Origin: Rhabditoides inermis
Taxonomy: Eukaryota > Nematoda > Chromadorea > Rhabditida > Rhabditidae
Length of the DNA stretch: 64,000 nucleotides
NCBI GenBank assembly: GCA_963966185.1
Contig: CAWZYM010000129.1
Location: 62,001-126,000, forward strand
Reading direction: 5' to 3'
The notes under the pieces are model-generated. The model did no database searches. It saw only the letters and a program-made list of their open reading frames with translations, and was not told where the DNA came from. Position numbers and translations under genes: made by a program. Shown in pieces: positions 1 through 11,800 of the stretch (the first letter of the stretch is position 1; the number at the start of each line of letters is the position of its first letter).

Positions 1-798
1 CACAGATCCACGTTTATCCATTCAATTGCTGCTAATTCCCATGAAACACACTTTCGTGGCAGGTCATCACACTTTTTTTCCAACACTTCGTTTCTTTTCT
101 GTCACGGAAAACAGCCACACACATTGTACTATCTGTACTATACATTCATTGACATAAAATTTACAGGCATAAACCATAATCACATCGACATCCCCAATCA
201 ACAACACAAACACAATTCCTACGTTTCCCATCGGCTAATTACTATCCGCGCGCACCATCACTATGATAGTTCTGGTGAAAGTCGAATATATGTTTTCCGA
301 AAACTAACGAACAGAATATCCACCCTCATTATACATAGTACGTTTCAATAAAACTATATCAACGAAGCGCATCCGTTTCACTAATGCATTCATCTTACTT
401 ATTCACAACAAATCAAATAGGTTTCACATCATCCATATACCCCAAATGCGAACTTTCGTCATAATCCAGTTTAAAAGCGAATTAACAAAACAGTCTCCTC
501 ATCCACCCACATTGACATGTCTGACGACGTTGACGAGTTCCCTGGTGCTGTATGGGTACTGTAGGACAGCCTCGTCTGCCAGCTGCCGGAGCTCCGAGAA
601 AGCAGAAACCAGCTGCGACAGGGTGGACGGGGGCACGTCTGCAACACACATTATAAATACATACAGCTGTAACATTAACGAGACTTATCACTGGCACTCA
701 TGTTCGAGTTTTGTGAACATACGTTTCACAAAAAAACGCACGGTGGATCACATTTAATAAGCATTCGGCATACGAATACGGTGTCAACAAACATACCT

Positions 799-2083
799 AT
801 AAATTTTTTAAAGAAAAGAAGAATTTCTTTGATAAGAAATTTGCCTCTGTGGAGAGTCCTACAGATTTCTGGAAGACTATTGAGTGTCTGACAGGAAAAA
901 CGACGGGCACGGAAATCCCCGATCTGACTGACTCGAATGGAAAGAAGGCTGTGTCAGATCAGCAGAAGGCAGACATGCTCATGGAGCAGTTTGTCAAGGT
1001 TGGAAACACAATGGAAAGTGAGATGCCGGAGATTGCATCGGATGCGGAGAGAATTCCTCCCTGCTCGAGAGAGTTTGTGGAGAAGTACATACGAGAGGCA
1101 TCCGAGCAGAAGGCGAGTGGAATAGATGGAATAACTGTGCGGTTGTTGAAGAGGTGTGTGAAACCATTGACTGCGCCAATCGTGGCTATGATCAATCGGT
1201 GTCTACACGAGGAGAAGTTCCCTCGGGGATGGAAGGAAGCGGTGATATCACCCATTCAGAAAGTGCAACACCCACAGCACCCAGTCGATTTCCGACCGGT
1301 GTCACTGCTTCCTATTGTGAGCAAGATGGCAGAAGAGTACGTGTTTGGAATGATGGTTGGAGAGGTTGACCGGAAGCTATCTCCGAATCAGTTCGGATTC
1401 AGGAAGGGAAGGAGCACTGTGGATGCGGTACTGAGTTTCCAGTATGAATGAGCGAGTGCCTGCAGAGTTGTAAGAGGAAGGCTGCTCGGGCAGTTGCAGT
1501 GTTTTTCGATATTTCGAAAGCATTCGATACGATCCCTCTTGGACATTTGGTAAATGTTCTAAGACATGAATTCAACCTTGCCGATTCGTACCTCAGATTG
1601 ATGAAAGATTATCTGTCTAACAGGAGGATGCGAGTGCGAGTGAACGGGACCCTGAGTGAAGAGAAGGAGGTTGTAAGTGGAGTTCCGCAGGGAAGTATCC
1701 TAGGACCACTTCTATTCAATTGTTATGTGAATCGTGTGGGGTCGATACAATTGAATGAAGGGGCGCGCATTGTTCAATACGCCGACGATACGGTGTATGT
1801 CTCTCGGTATCTTACCGATAGAGACAAGGAGAATGCACAAGAAGATGTGGAGAAACTGAGTGGGCTCTTCTCAGAGATGGGAATGAAGCTGAATGCGGGA
1901 AAGTGCAAGGTGATTCGAATGGGAGTGTATGAGAAGGAACCAGATTTCGAGGTAAATCTGCACATTGGTGGAACAGAGCTCGAGTGCACTAGCCAGTACA
2001 AGTATCTCGGAGTGGCAATTGATCCTCTGATGGACTTCAGTGGTCACGTTGTGACCGTCGGAGACGGTGTTTTATCCTACTAA
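799..2083 (+). pseudogene. LINE (non-LTR retrotransposon) reverse transcriptase fragment, copy 1
   Basis: An open frame from about 799 to 1,451 continues, shifted by one frame, at 1,448-2,083. It encodes a non-LTR reverse transcriptase. Visible are FRPVSLLPIVSK, LSPNQFGFRKGRST, a palm motif around FFDISKAFDT, GVPQGSILGPLLF and the catalytic YADD in QYADDT, ending near KYLGVAID. There is no endonuclease domain and no thumb end, so it is truncated at both sides. The two frames meet in the four-base overlap ATGA. The fragment lies antisense in a VWA8 intron, and a second copy at 52,894-54,178 was carried by the segmental duplication. The family looks Jockey/CR1-like, but I cannot fix the clade. 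Confidence 0.85.
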
Positions 2084-2338
2084 CAGTTGTTTTTATCGAC
2101 TAGCGTGCTTATATAGCACGTTGGTTGAACTAAGTCGTTATAATCCAAGGCTCTGTCTTGTTTTCGGCTGAGAACAATTGGTACGGCTATATCCTCGTTA
2201 CTCTCTATGAGTAGTGAGATACACGCAATACCAACAATGAAAAAAAAGAAAAGAAAACACTCACTTGGTCCATATTTCCTGAGCATATCCATCTCACTCT
2301 CGCGGGTGGGGTTGTCGAGGGTGTGCACCTGTGAAGAG

Positions 2339-2936
2339 AGACTCTCTCTCTCCTCTCTCCCTCTCCTCTCTCTCTTCTCTCCCTCCCTCTCTCTCTCCCC
2401 TCTCTCTCTCCCGTTCTCTCATCTCTCTCCATCACCCTCTCTCCCTTGTTATCTCTCTCTCTCATCCTCCCTCTCTCTTCTCCCTCTCTCTCACTCTCCC
2501 TCTCTCTCTTCCTCTCTCTCCCCCTCTCTTCTCTCTCTCTCTCTTCCTCTCTCTCGCTCTCTCCTCCCCTCCCTCCCTCTCTCTCCCCCCTCTCTCTCGC
2601 TCTCCCTCTCTCCCTTGTTATCTCTCTCTCATCCTCCCTCTCTCTTCTCCCTCTCTCTCACTCTCCCTCTCTCTCTTCCTCTCTCTCCCCCTCTCTTCTC
2701 TCTCTCTCTCTCTTCCTCTCTCTCGCTCTCTCCTCCCCTCCCTCCCTCTCTCCCCCCTCTCTCTCTCGCTCTCCCTCTCTCCCTTGTTATCTCTCTCCTT
2801 CTCTCACTCTCCCTCCCTCTCTCTCTCTCTCCTCTCTCTCTCTTCCCCTCTCTCTCTCTCTCTCTTTCCCGTTCTCTCATCTCCCTCCATCACCCTCTCT
2901 CCCTTGTTATCTCTCTCTTCTCCCCCTCTCTCTTCC

Positions 2937-2967
<31 letters not shown>

Positions 2968-3216
2968 TCCCTCTCTCTTTCCCGTTCTCTCATCTCCCTC
3001 CATCACCCTCTCTCCCTTGTTATCTCTCTCTTCCCCTCTCTCTCTCACTCTCCCCTCTCTCTTCCTGTCTCTCTCTCTCTCTCTCTTCCTCTCTCTTCCC
3101 CTCTCTCTCTCTCCCTCTCTCTTTCCCGTTCTCTCATCTCCCTCCATCACCCTCTCTCCCTTGTTATCTCTCTCTTCCTCCCTCTCTCTCACTCGCCCCT
3201 CTCTCTTCCTGTCTCT

Positions 3217-3254
<38 letters not shown>

Positions 3255-4075
3255 TCTCTCTTCCCCTCTCTCTCTCTCTCCCTCTCTCTTTCCCGTTCTC
3301 TCATCTCCCTCCATCACCCTCTCTCCCTTGTTATCTCTCTCTCTCTCTCTCCCTCTCTCTTTCCCATTCTCTCATCTCCCTCCATCACCCTCTCTCCCTT
3401 GTTATCTCTCTCTTCCTCTCTCTCTCTCACTCTCCCCTCTCTCTTCCTGTCTCTCTCTCTTCTCTCTCTCTCTCTCTTCCCCTCTCTCTCCCTCTCCCTC
3501 TCTCTTTCCCGTTCTCTCATCTCCCTCCATCACCCTCTCTCCCTTGTTATCTCTCTCTTCTCCCTCTCTCTCACTCTCCCCCTCTCTCTTCCCTCTTTTC
3601 CCTCTCTCTCTCTCTCTCTCCCTCTCTCTTTCCCGTTCTCTCATCTCCCTCCATCACCCTCTCTCCCTTGTTATCTCTCTCTTCCTCTCTCTCTCTCACT
3701 CTCCCCTCTCTCTTCCTGTCTCTCTTCTCTCTCTCTCTCTCTCTCTTCCTCTCTCTTCCCCTCTCTCTCTCTCCCTCTCTCTTTCCCGTTCTCTCATCTC
3801 CCTCCATCACCCTCTCTCCCTTGTTATCTCTCTCTTCCTCCCTCTCTCTCACTCTCCCCTCTCTCTTCCTGTCTCTCTCTTCTCTCTCTCTCTCTCTCTC
3901 TCTCTTCCTCTCTCTTCCCCTCTCTCTCTCCCTCTCTCTTTCCCGTTCTCTCATCTCCCTCCATCACCCTCTCTCCCTTGTTATCTCTCTCTTCTCCCTC
4001 TCTCTCACTCTCCCCCTCTCTCTTCCTCCCTCCCTCTTCTCCCTCTCTCTCACTCTCCCCTCTCTCTTCCCGTCT

Positions 4076-4110
<35 letters not shown>
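2339..4110. repeat. CT-rich (polypyrimidine) array in VWA8 intron, copy 1
   Basis: About 1.77 kb of almost pure C/T on the plus strand, hence G/A in the VWA8 sense. It is not a plain (CT)n run. A cassette containing CCCGTTCTCTCATCTCCCTC followed by CATCACCCTCTCTCCCTTG and TTATC recurs about a dozen times, separated by (CT)n and CCCT stretches of variable length. It sits between the VWA8 exons at 2,265-2,328 and 4,133-4,190. Ser/Leu-rich open frames across it are compositional artefacts. Confidence 0.95.
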
Positions 4111-5443
4111 AGCTCTCTTCCTCTCCACCCACCGAGAACAGATCTCCCAGCACTCCGAACAGATCGTTTCCGAGAAACGGGAATCCGGGCCTGAAATCGT
4201 ATTCAAGTATTCTATCTTTTAACTAGTGTGTACACCCAACCTATAATAATAACAACAACATTTCTCCAAAATGGAGAAAAGCTCCCGTACCGGTTGGCTA
4301 GCATGATCATTTTGAAGTGTGGATGGAGGGTGATGGTTCGGTCGGTGGTGGGCTGGCCAGACGGCTGGATGCGACGGCCGTCCGATAGGAGCAGAGTGCC
4401 TACAAAGAGAATACATCTCAACAACAATACTAAGATCTTTACAAGTTAAACAGAAGCGCTTGTATTCAAAACGATTCAATCTTTTCCCGTTTCACACACT
4501 TTCTTTTGTAAAATACATACAAAGATATCATATCTATGAGCTATTCTAAAAGCATAATAATTCAATTTTGCCAAAATTGGTGTAATACGTTTCATATCGA
4601 CTAATATTTGTAAAACCATAAAACCATTCAAAAACATTCAATTGACGCAGGAATGCCAATCAGCATTCATACCAATGAACATTGAATAAAAATGTTTCAA
4701 CATAATTAACCCCATTCAGTTACAATAAAATAAACTAAATCTAGTCTCAATTTTAAGATTTTTGTTTCACACCAAACACAACTATTCAGTGAACATTGCA
4801 AATAATATGCTCCACCATTCACCCAACACTCACCTATCACATTGTCTGCAATGCCGTATCAATCCTAGCAATCCACCCTATCTGATATCACATCTTCTAT
4901 TCGCCGCAAAATCCTACGAAAAACCCACAATAGGTTCGAATGATTTCGTTGAGTACTTGCCAAACATTTGAATTCGATGTAATGCGCGTACATACCTGTG
5001 TCGAGTAGGCTCTTAAGTACTGCTATGACATGGAGGGGAGCCTTATCTGCCTCGTCCACTACCAACACGTGGCCTAGACGGGCAGCCCTGCAACATACAG
5101 TCATGCATATATCTTTTATCATGCATTATTGTATGTCACGTGTTCTAACCGCATAAATTATTATATTCATAATCCAGTCATCACTGTTGACTGTTATCAA
5201 ATATTGACAATATGAAGTAGTATGGCACAGCAGACACATTTACCATACTCCCAATCAGTTCACTGTGCCGACTGACTGACTCATTCCAATTAATATCAAT
5301 GCATCCATTCGATCGAGTGGCCTATGTCGACTGACCTGACGAGTGCCGAGTCCTCGTGCTTGATGCGCCCGTCCTCGACTGTGGTGCGAGTCGTCAGAGA
5401 CTCCACCGTAGTGTCACTGCAAAACACGAGTGTCTCACTTTAA

Positions 5444-5784
5444 AGGAACAGTGGCGACATATTTCTGCCACAACTCCTCATTTTCACACAAGCAAAACAT
5501 TTGGCGGGAACGGGAATAGAACCAGCGAGCTCGGTTCCATAACGCAGCGCACATGCACTGAGCCAAGAAGCAAGTGAACGGGTGTTGTTCATTTGCGATG
5601 ATGTCTCCGACCCCAGTTTTTGCAGTGAAGCGTTGGCGGGAAATTCAAATTTTGAGCTGCATTGTTGGCAGTTGCAGAATCGAAAGTAACGCAGAATCGT
5701 CGTTCTTTCGTAAAAACTGCAAATGTGTTAGGTTAATATGATTTTAATAATACTCCGAGTCGAAAATAAGTCGCCACTGTTGCT
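5444..5784. mobile_element. TTAA-flanked TIR element (341 bp) in VWA8 block A intron
   Basis: Ends are inverted repeats of the form AGSAACAGTGGCGACWTATT, each flanked by TTAA (5,440-5,443 and 5,785-5,788). The corresponding intron of the main copy (about 57,145-57,160) has a single CTTTAATT and no element, so it is an empty site. The core carries a minus-strand tRNA-like stretch (about 5,571-5,507) with GGCTCAGTGCATG as A-box-like and GGTTCTATTCCC as B-box-like sequence. TTAA duplication is typical of piggyBac-type elements; no transposase is present. Confidence 0.75.
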
Positions 5785-6972
5785 TTAATTGGTAACAATA
5801 GAACCCCACCCCCTCAAACTAATCTCGCACCGACTGAAGGAAGGTGTTTCAAATTCTAACAGTTTTTTATGACGATAACTAATCGCAATGAACTAGCAGT
5901 AACAGAATAAAAAACACGCGAGCCGAAGAGATATCCCCCCACCCTGGACCCACCGATGGAGCTGCATGTACTGTCGCGGTCGGTTGATGAGGTGCAGGAA
6001 GCGGTCCGTAACCTGCGAGGAGGAGAGTATGGTTCAAGGCTCAAACAGCCTCTGTTCCTCCGCATATGACAAATCAACTTCATAAAGTAAAAAGTAGCCA
6101 GTAACTCAGACACTCAAATGACAACATCGCATACATGGATGACCCTGATAGATTGCCCCTGACCTTGTTCTTGCCGACTCCATGGTTTCCGATGAGCAGC
6201 AGGTGCTGGTGGAGGCGCAAGTCGCGAGCCATGTCTGCCAGAATCGAAGAGTGCTGCAAGAGAAGAGAGACAGTTGACAGCGACTCATGTCTCGTTTGCA
6301 TCTGTCTAAATGCACGCACCACCCGTACCCGTCACAGACGTTCAAACATATTACAAATGCAATTGCAAACCGACATGAAACGATAAATACCTTTACGATT
6401 AAAAGTACGCATAACCACCACCACAAAGAACACACTGCATGAATGAGTACTAATTTCTGTGTTCCATCCATTAAGTGCCAGACATATCAACTCGTCAAAA
6501 GCTATTATCAAAAGTCAACATGAGTTGACAGAACACGCTCCCTTACAATCACCAACTTCACAACGACCCATTGCATTGGATACTCAACCTGTATGTTCCA
6601 CTCCTCCCTGATCACTGCCATCCTCCCACCTGCTGGTTGTCGTAGAACAACACGTCGGGCACCATCGACTCCTCCTCGGCTGTCGAGCCTCCCGCTGTCC
6701 CCGCTGCCGCCATGCGCTACTGCCGAAGGTGGGCCAGGTCCGACGACACGTCTACACAACATGTACATCTAGGTTTCACACCACGCATATACAACATTGT
6801 CTGAATGAGGCAATTCTGTGTGTGAATGACACATCAAAATCAACCACAAAACGCGCAATGAACACGTTGCAAGTGTGTTTTAACAGTCCAACTCCACCCG
6901 CTCATCGCCTCCCCTCTCGCTCAGTTCGCGAATATATCACGGCATTTCTAGCATACTTCTAGCATACACTAT

Positions 6973-8053
6973 GTCAACGTGTGAATGCTTCCCTCCCCTC
7001 ACCTTGACCTTCGCCCCCTTTCCTTCGAGTGACGTCATCACCATGAGGGCTGCTTCGAGCGAGCGCTGCAGACGCTTGTCGTATCCGTTGAATCTGAAAA
7101 CGGAAACTATAAACTACATATTATTCCGAATCCAGTGATCAGATTCACATTAACAACAAAGTCAATGATGTCCATGACCGCATGGGTACCTGTACATGCT
7201 TCCACTGACGTCGAATACCATGCGCAGTCTCTTGGGCTTGGTCTGCAAGGCGCCAGGCTCCGGAGGCTTCTCGATGAGGCGTCTGCAGCACGCATCACAT
7301 ATCCCTTGTCTTCCCCCTTCTCACCTGTAGATGTTCTTCTCTCCAGTCACTCCCTCGATCAACTTGCCATCGTCCAAATCACCGCTCGTCTGGTGGCGAG
7401 CCCACAGACGCTCCTGGAGAGAAGGAGGGAGAGATGGGGAAGAGGGAGAGAGAGAGAGATAAAGAGAGTGGTACCTTGTTCCTGGCCTCTAGCTGTTCGA
7501 TGACGTTCTGCATGTGTCCGCTCTCCTTCCGAACCCTCTCCCACAGCAGGCCGTACTGGTGCGCGTCGTGTTCCGACATCTCAATCTCCTGCAACCCCTG
7601 TTCACTTCTCATTCCGTCTTTCTGTATCTCTGTCTGTCTCTATATCTCCCTCCCACTTCCCACCCACCCTCTCTCTCTCTCTCTCTTCGATGAAATATGC
7701 AGTCTTCAGAAAGTACGCGAAAACAGCACGCACCCTGAGTTTCTTCTTGAACTCTGCTTTGGCCACTTCGCGGGCACGCTTCAGGATATGCTCCGGAACC
7801 TGGAAACAAACACGTGAACAAATGATAAACAACGCAAGCAAACATGCAAACAACACACGTACTCTCGCATGGAAGATAGATGATAGAATTGAACAAGTAA
7901 ACAAGAAAAGAAAAAAAACATCCCACCTGCTGCTTCGCCTCGTCTGGCATCTGATGTACGTCGTGGCCAGCGTCGAACCTGGAAAGAAACGGGTTGCGAA
8001 AGAACTGGATCTATTTCTGGAAGACTACTGTCGCATGTAAGCACAGCAGCACT
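6973..8053 (-). pseudogene. VWA8: VWA8 partial duplicate, block B (C-terminal exons up to the start of the VWA domain)
   Basis: Five to six VWA8 exons repeat 43,253-44,334: 7,978-7,927, 7,799-7,734, 7,588-7,475, 7,413-7,325, 7,282-7,190 (RMVFDVSGSMYR) and 7,093-7,003. All splice sites and lengths match the main copy. Substitutions include Arg to Leu and Pro to Leu changes in the 7,190-7,282 exon. The segment stops inside the VWA domain: the last 30 bases of intron run directly into block A at 6,972. Upstream, similarity ends at 8,053 in a repeat into which the LTR element later inserted. The VWA domain therefore cannot be completed here. Confidence 0.9.
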
Positions 8054-8105
8054 AAGGTTACCGATAAGAATACAGTCTATGTGCCACTATGGTGACGCGC
8101 AACAC
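8054..8105 (+). repeat. Inverted repeat arm, left portion (interrupted by LTR element)
   Basis: The stretch from AAGGTTACCGATAAG to GCGCAACAC continues, after the LTR element, at 16,059-16,220. Together these match, in reverse complement, 25,850-26,078. The last five bases (AACAC, 8,101-8,105) are the left target-site duplicate of the LTR element. Confidence 0.8.
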
Positions 8106-8804
8106 TGTAACTTCTTGCTTCCACTAAGCCTCTGAAGTCGCTAGAAAATCCTCCGATTTTCCCACCGATATAATCCTATTATATCGGAATTCCTTATGCC
8201 ACCAATCAATATCCACGAGACTATTCCCTCAGTCCTCACGCTGTTGTTCCTCAACAGTCAGTTTCCACCTCACCAATCGATATGCACTACGCTGACCACT
8301 CGGTTTCTCGCGCTGTTGCTCCTCAACAGTCAATTTCCGTTCCACTAATCAATAGTGTGACCGTCCACGTCACACTATTTGTCACCCTCCGTGAACCTGG
8401 CCGTCCGCGCACAAGCACACCCAATCAATCAATCAATAGTTCCAAGTATCCACCGGGAACACAACCGGAATCAAAACTCGCGAAGAGTAATAGCAACACG
8501 AAAACACGAATAGTATACAAAGTTTATATATCAATCAATCGAAAACTCAACGACACAACTCAACAACAAAGAAACGAACAGTATCACGGCCCTAACACAA
8601 TCTCGGTCACAACTGGCTATGTCTAGCTACACGCCACCAAAGAAAACGCGCGATAATCACTAGCACGCGACTCTACACAGACACAACACTGGTTACAAAA
8701 CAACAACAATTAGAACATACTAGAGACCGACCGTAGTCGTACAAATTCTCAACGGGTCATACAAATTCTAAACTGGAATAATTGGGACAACATTACTATT
8801 CACA
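8106..8804 (-). repeat. 3' LTR
   Basis: 699 bp, identical to the 14,028-16,054 LTR except for a few substitutions (near 8,150 and 8,588) and the insertion at 14,658. In element sense it begins TGTGAATAGTAATG and ends GAAGTTACA. Weak internal features are ATATCGG repeats and a stretch of AATCAATCAATC. Confidence 0.93.
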
Positions 8805-8836
8805 TTTCCCCTCTCTTCCGGCAGCATGCCCTCATG

Positions 8837-11800
8837 CTAAAACCTCTCCCTCTCCTGTCCGCCGCTGCTGCCGCCGCGGTTCCTGGTCTCTCCCCAGCCA
8901 TCTCCTCGGTCGCTGCATCCTCTGAACTGTCTTCCGCGACCTCCACCTCCAAAGCCGCCACCGCGTCCCCACTCGTTGCCCGCTCCGCGTCCCCGGTGTC
9001 CGCCTCCTCCGCGTCCTCCTCTGGCGATCACTCCGTCGCACCGCCTCTTCCTCTCTGGTGGTCCCTCCTCCTCGCGCTCCTTCTTCTCCTTCAGCTTGAG
9101 CTCCACTTCGTCAGCTACCCAGTCCTTGAGCAATTGGGCGTAGTGGCGCAGTTCTTCTCTCGTCGGGAATTCCTTCGAATCCTTGGTGCAGGGTCCGAAT
9201 CCTCCGGTCGGGCACTTAACAGCGCGCAGATACGACGTGTTCAGCACCTTCCACTTCACCTCCACTCCTTCCTGGGTCGCCAGCCAATCTTTAACGGACT
9301 TCCACTCCGTCCAGATCTTCTCGCTCTCCAGCTCCTTCGCATCCATCGGCGGTGCCGCTACAATAATCCTTCTACCGGCCGGGATTGTCGTCTTCTCTCC
9401 TGATTTTTTCCGCCAGTCTCCCGCGCATGCCGGTAGGATCAGCACCGCCGTGGTTGTGTCCTCCTCCTTGGCCCACGTTTCAAGCGCATCGTACCCATCC
9501 GTCTTGACCTGATGGTCCAACACTCGCCCAATATGGGTCATCCTTCCTCCGAACGTCACGATCGTCGCTTCGCAATCCTTCCTATCTCCCTTATCTCGCA
9601 TCGCTTCGAGCACGACGTTGACTCCGGTGCTCGCCGATGTTCCTCCGTCCCCGCCCTTCCATTTGAAAGCCACATTGTCTCCCAACCTCTTGATCAAGGC
9701 GGCCATCACATCCAAATCCACCGTTGCCAGCACATCATACGCTGCGGTCCAGGCCCTCACGCCAATCTTGTGGGTACCGTCCTTATCCCCTTTGAGCATC
9801 GCATACCTCATGTTCTTATCGCCATCGTTCCCTCCACCCAGGGCAGCTTCCGCCATCAGTGCTAGCTCACACAGATTTTTAGCTTGCGTCCTCTTCATCG
9901 CCGACGTCAACTCCTTCTTGAAGTGCCGACCATCCGTCGTCTTCGCTCCGTCCGCCTCCCCGACGTCCTTGATCTCCAACACCTTCTCGAAGGCCTTGCC
10001 CGGGTGCAGGGTGTTCATCTCACGGATCCTCCACAAACGTCCTGCCATTTCAGTCCCCTTCAGCAGAGTGCACAACGGTTTATGATCCGTATACACGATT
10101 GTCTTCGCACCCATAATGAACCGCTTAAACTGGCGTAGTGCCGTCACAATTGCCAACGCCTCCAGATCGCCCACGTAGTAGTTTCTCTCTGCCTTCTTCA
10201 ATGCCTTCGATGCGAAATAGATAGGGTGGTGATATCCATCGTCACCCTCTTGGCTCAGTACCGCCCCCAAACCCTCGGTCGACGCATCCGTGTACATGTG
10301 AAACGGTCTTTCTCCTGACACCGCCTTTTCAATATCTGGCTGTGCCAGTACCGGTGCCGCCGCTATCTTCTCCTTCAGCTTCAGGAATGCTTTTTCCTGT
10401 GCGTCTCCCCACTCCCACTTCTTCCCCTTCCCCGTCAGCAACTGCAGCGGTCGCACAATTTTCGCAAAGTCCAGGATAAACTTCCTGTTGTACGATGCCA
10501 TCCCTAGAAAGGTTCTCACCTCACCCACATTCTCCGGCCTCTTGTACTCCCATATCTTCCTGACCTTCGCTGCATCCATATGCACTCCCTCTCCATCTAC
10601 TATGTGTCCCAAAAACTCCACTTCGTCTTTCAAGAAAGTGCACTTTTCTGGCTTCATCATCAGGTGCGCCCCCTCCAAGGCTCGAAACACGTTCTCAAGC
10701 ACCTCAAAGTGCCTCTCCACCGACTCCGTTGCCACGATAATGTCATCAATGTAGACCATTACCTCGCTCCCCAGCAACTCGCCCAACACCGTATCCATCA
10801 GTCTCTGGTACGTAGCTGGCGATGTTGACAACCCGAATGGCAGTACCCGGAAAGCGTACAGCCCTCCCTCAGTGGTGAAAGCACTCTTCTCCCTCGCTTC
10901 TGGTGATAGCTTCACCTGCCAGTACCCGGAATGCATATCCATAGTCGAGAACACCCTCTTCCCCCTCAAGTTAGCGAGCATGCCATCGATATGCGGCAGC
11001 GGGTACGCGTCCTGCTTGGTGATCTCGTTAACCCTCCTATAGTCCACACAGAAACGCAGCGAGCCGTCCTTTTTCTTGACCAATACCACAGGGCTAGCCC
11101 ACGGCGACTGGCTTCTCTCAATCACCTCCCTCTCCAAGAGGTCATCCAGTATCTTCCTGACCTCGGCCTTGAGTGCCATCGGCACTTGCCGCCCCCTCTG
11201 TCTAATTGGCGCGCTCGTCCCAGTATCTATTTCGTGCACCACCAAATCGGTTGTTCCCAGCTCTTTTTCGCTTAACGCAAATGAGCCACTGTACTTGCCG
11301 ATCATTGCTCTCAGTCGTGCCCATTCCACCTCGCTCGCAACACATTTGTCGCTTCCCTCCTCCCCCTTCATTCTCCTCATAATTTCGTCCGACCGCTCCT
11401 CTCCCCTCCATTCTTTTCCTTGACCTACCCCTAGCATCTCCCCATCTCCTTCTCTCTTTTCACCCCCCGCGTCTCTCCATTCCTCAGTAGTCCATCTCCC
11501 CACTTCCTCTCCCTTCTTGATCCTGATCGGATTTCCCGTCCTGTTCTCGACCAGCACGCTGCTTACCCCATTCGTGACCTTGCAGAGTCCACTCTCTATT
11601 CCTTTCTGATTCGACCATAAGATCATTTCTCCCTCGCCCTCTCCCTTCACCTCTATCCGCTTCCCTTGTCCTGGTGGTATATACACCCTCTTCTCCGCCC
11701 GCACTATTCCCTTCTCCGACACTTTCTCTGCCTGATCTACGTCGTTGTTAAACGCCTTGAACGTCTTCTGTCCGAACGACATGTTCATCCCCACATTCTG

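Larger units (their letters stand above)
1..6972 (-). pseudogene. VWA8: VWA8 partial duplicate, block A (AAA module 3 and middle exons)
   Basis: This block repeats 52,096 to about 58,470 in the same orientation. Exons by transcription order: 6,751-6,630, 6,253-6,164, 6,012-5,954, 5,416-5,336, 5,087-4,996, 4,399-4,291, 4,190-4,133, 2,328-2,265 and 638-507. The first exon has an in-frame TAG (6,719-6,717) where the main copy reads two Glu codons, and it is 9 nt shorter. The Walker A loop reads GNHGVGKNK instead of GNQGVGKNK. From 1 to about 5,416 the two copies are almost identical, LINE included; beyond that the introns differ strongly. The right edge at 6,972 joins C-terminal VWA8 sequence out of gene order. 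The stop and the broken order make this a non-functional copy, unless the assembly is wrong. Confidence 0.88.

Noticed and set aside
2629..3954. Minus-strand Arg/Glu-rich ORFs over the CT arrays
   Set aside because: Translations of (GA)n; no complexity, no splice-consistent links, and intronic position in VWA8.
2207..4222. Plus-strand 671-, 593- and 582-residue Ser/Leu/Pro ORFs (and similar ones at 54,302-55,930)
   Set aside because: They are translations of the CT-rich array in three frames, with purely repetitive composition. Real VWA8 exons lie on the other strand at both edges.
8282..8626. 114-codon ORF present twice (also 14,204-14,548)
   Set aside because: Lies wholly within each LTR and is identical only because the LTRs are; no known LTR-encoded product and no family resemblance.
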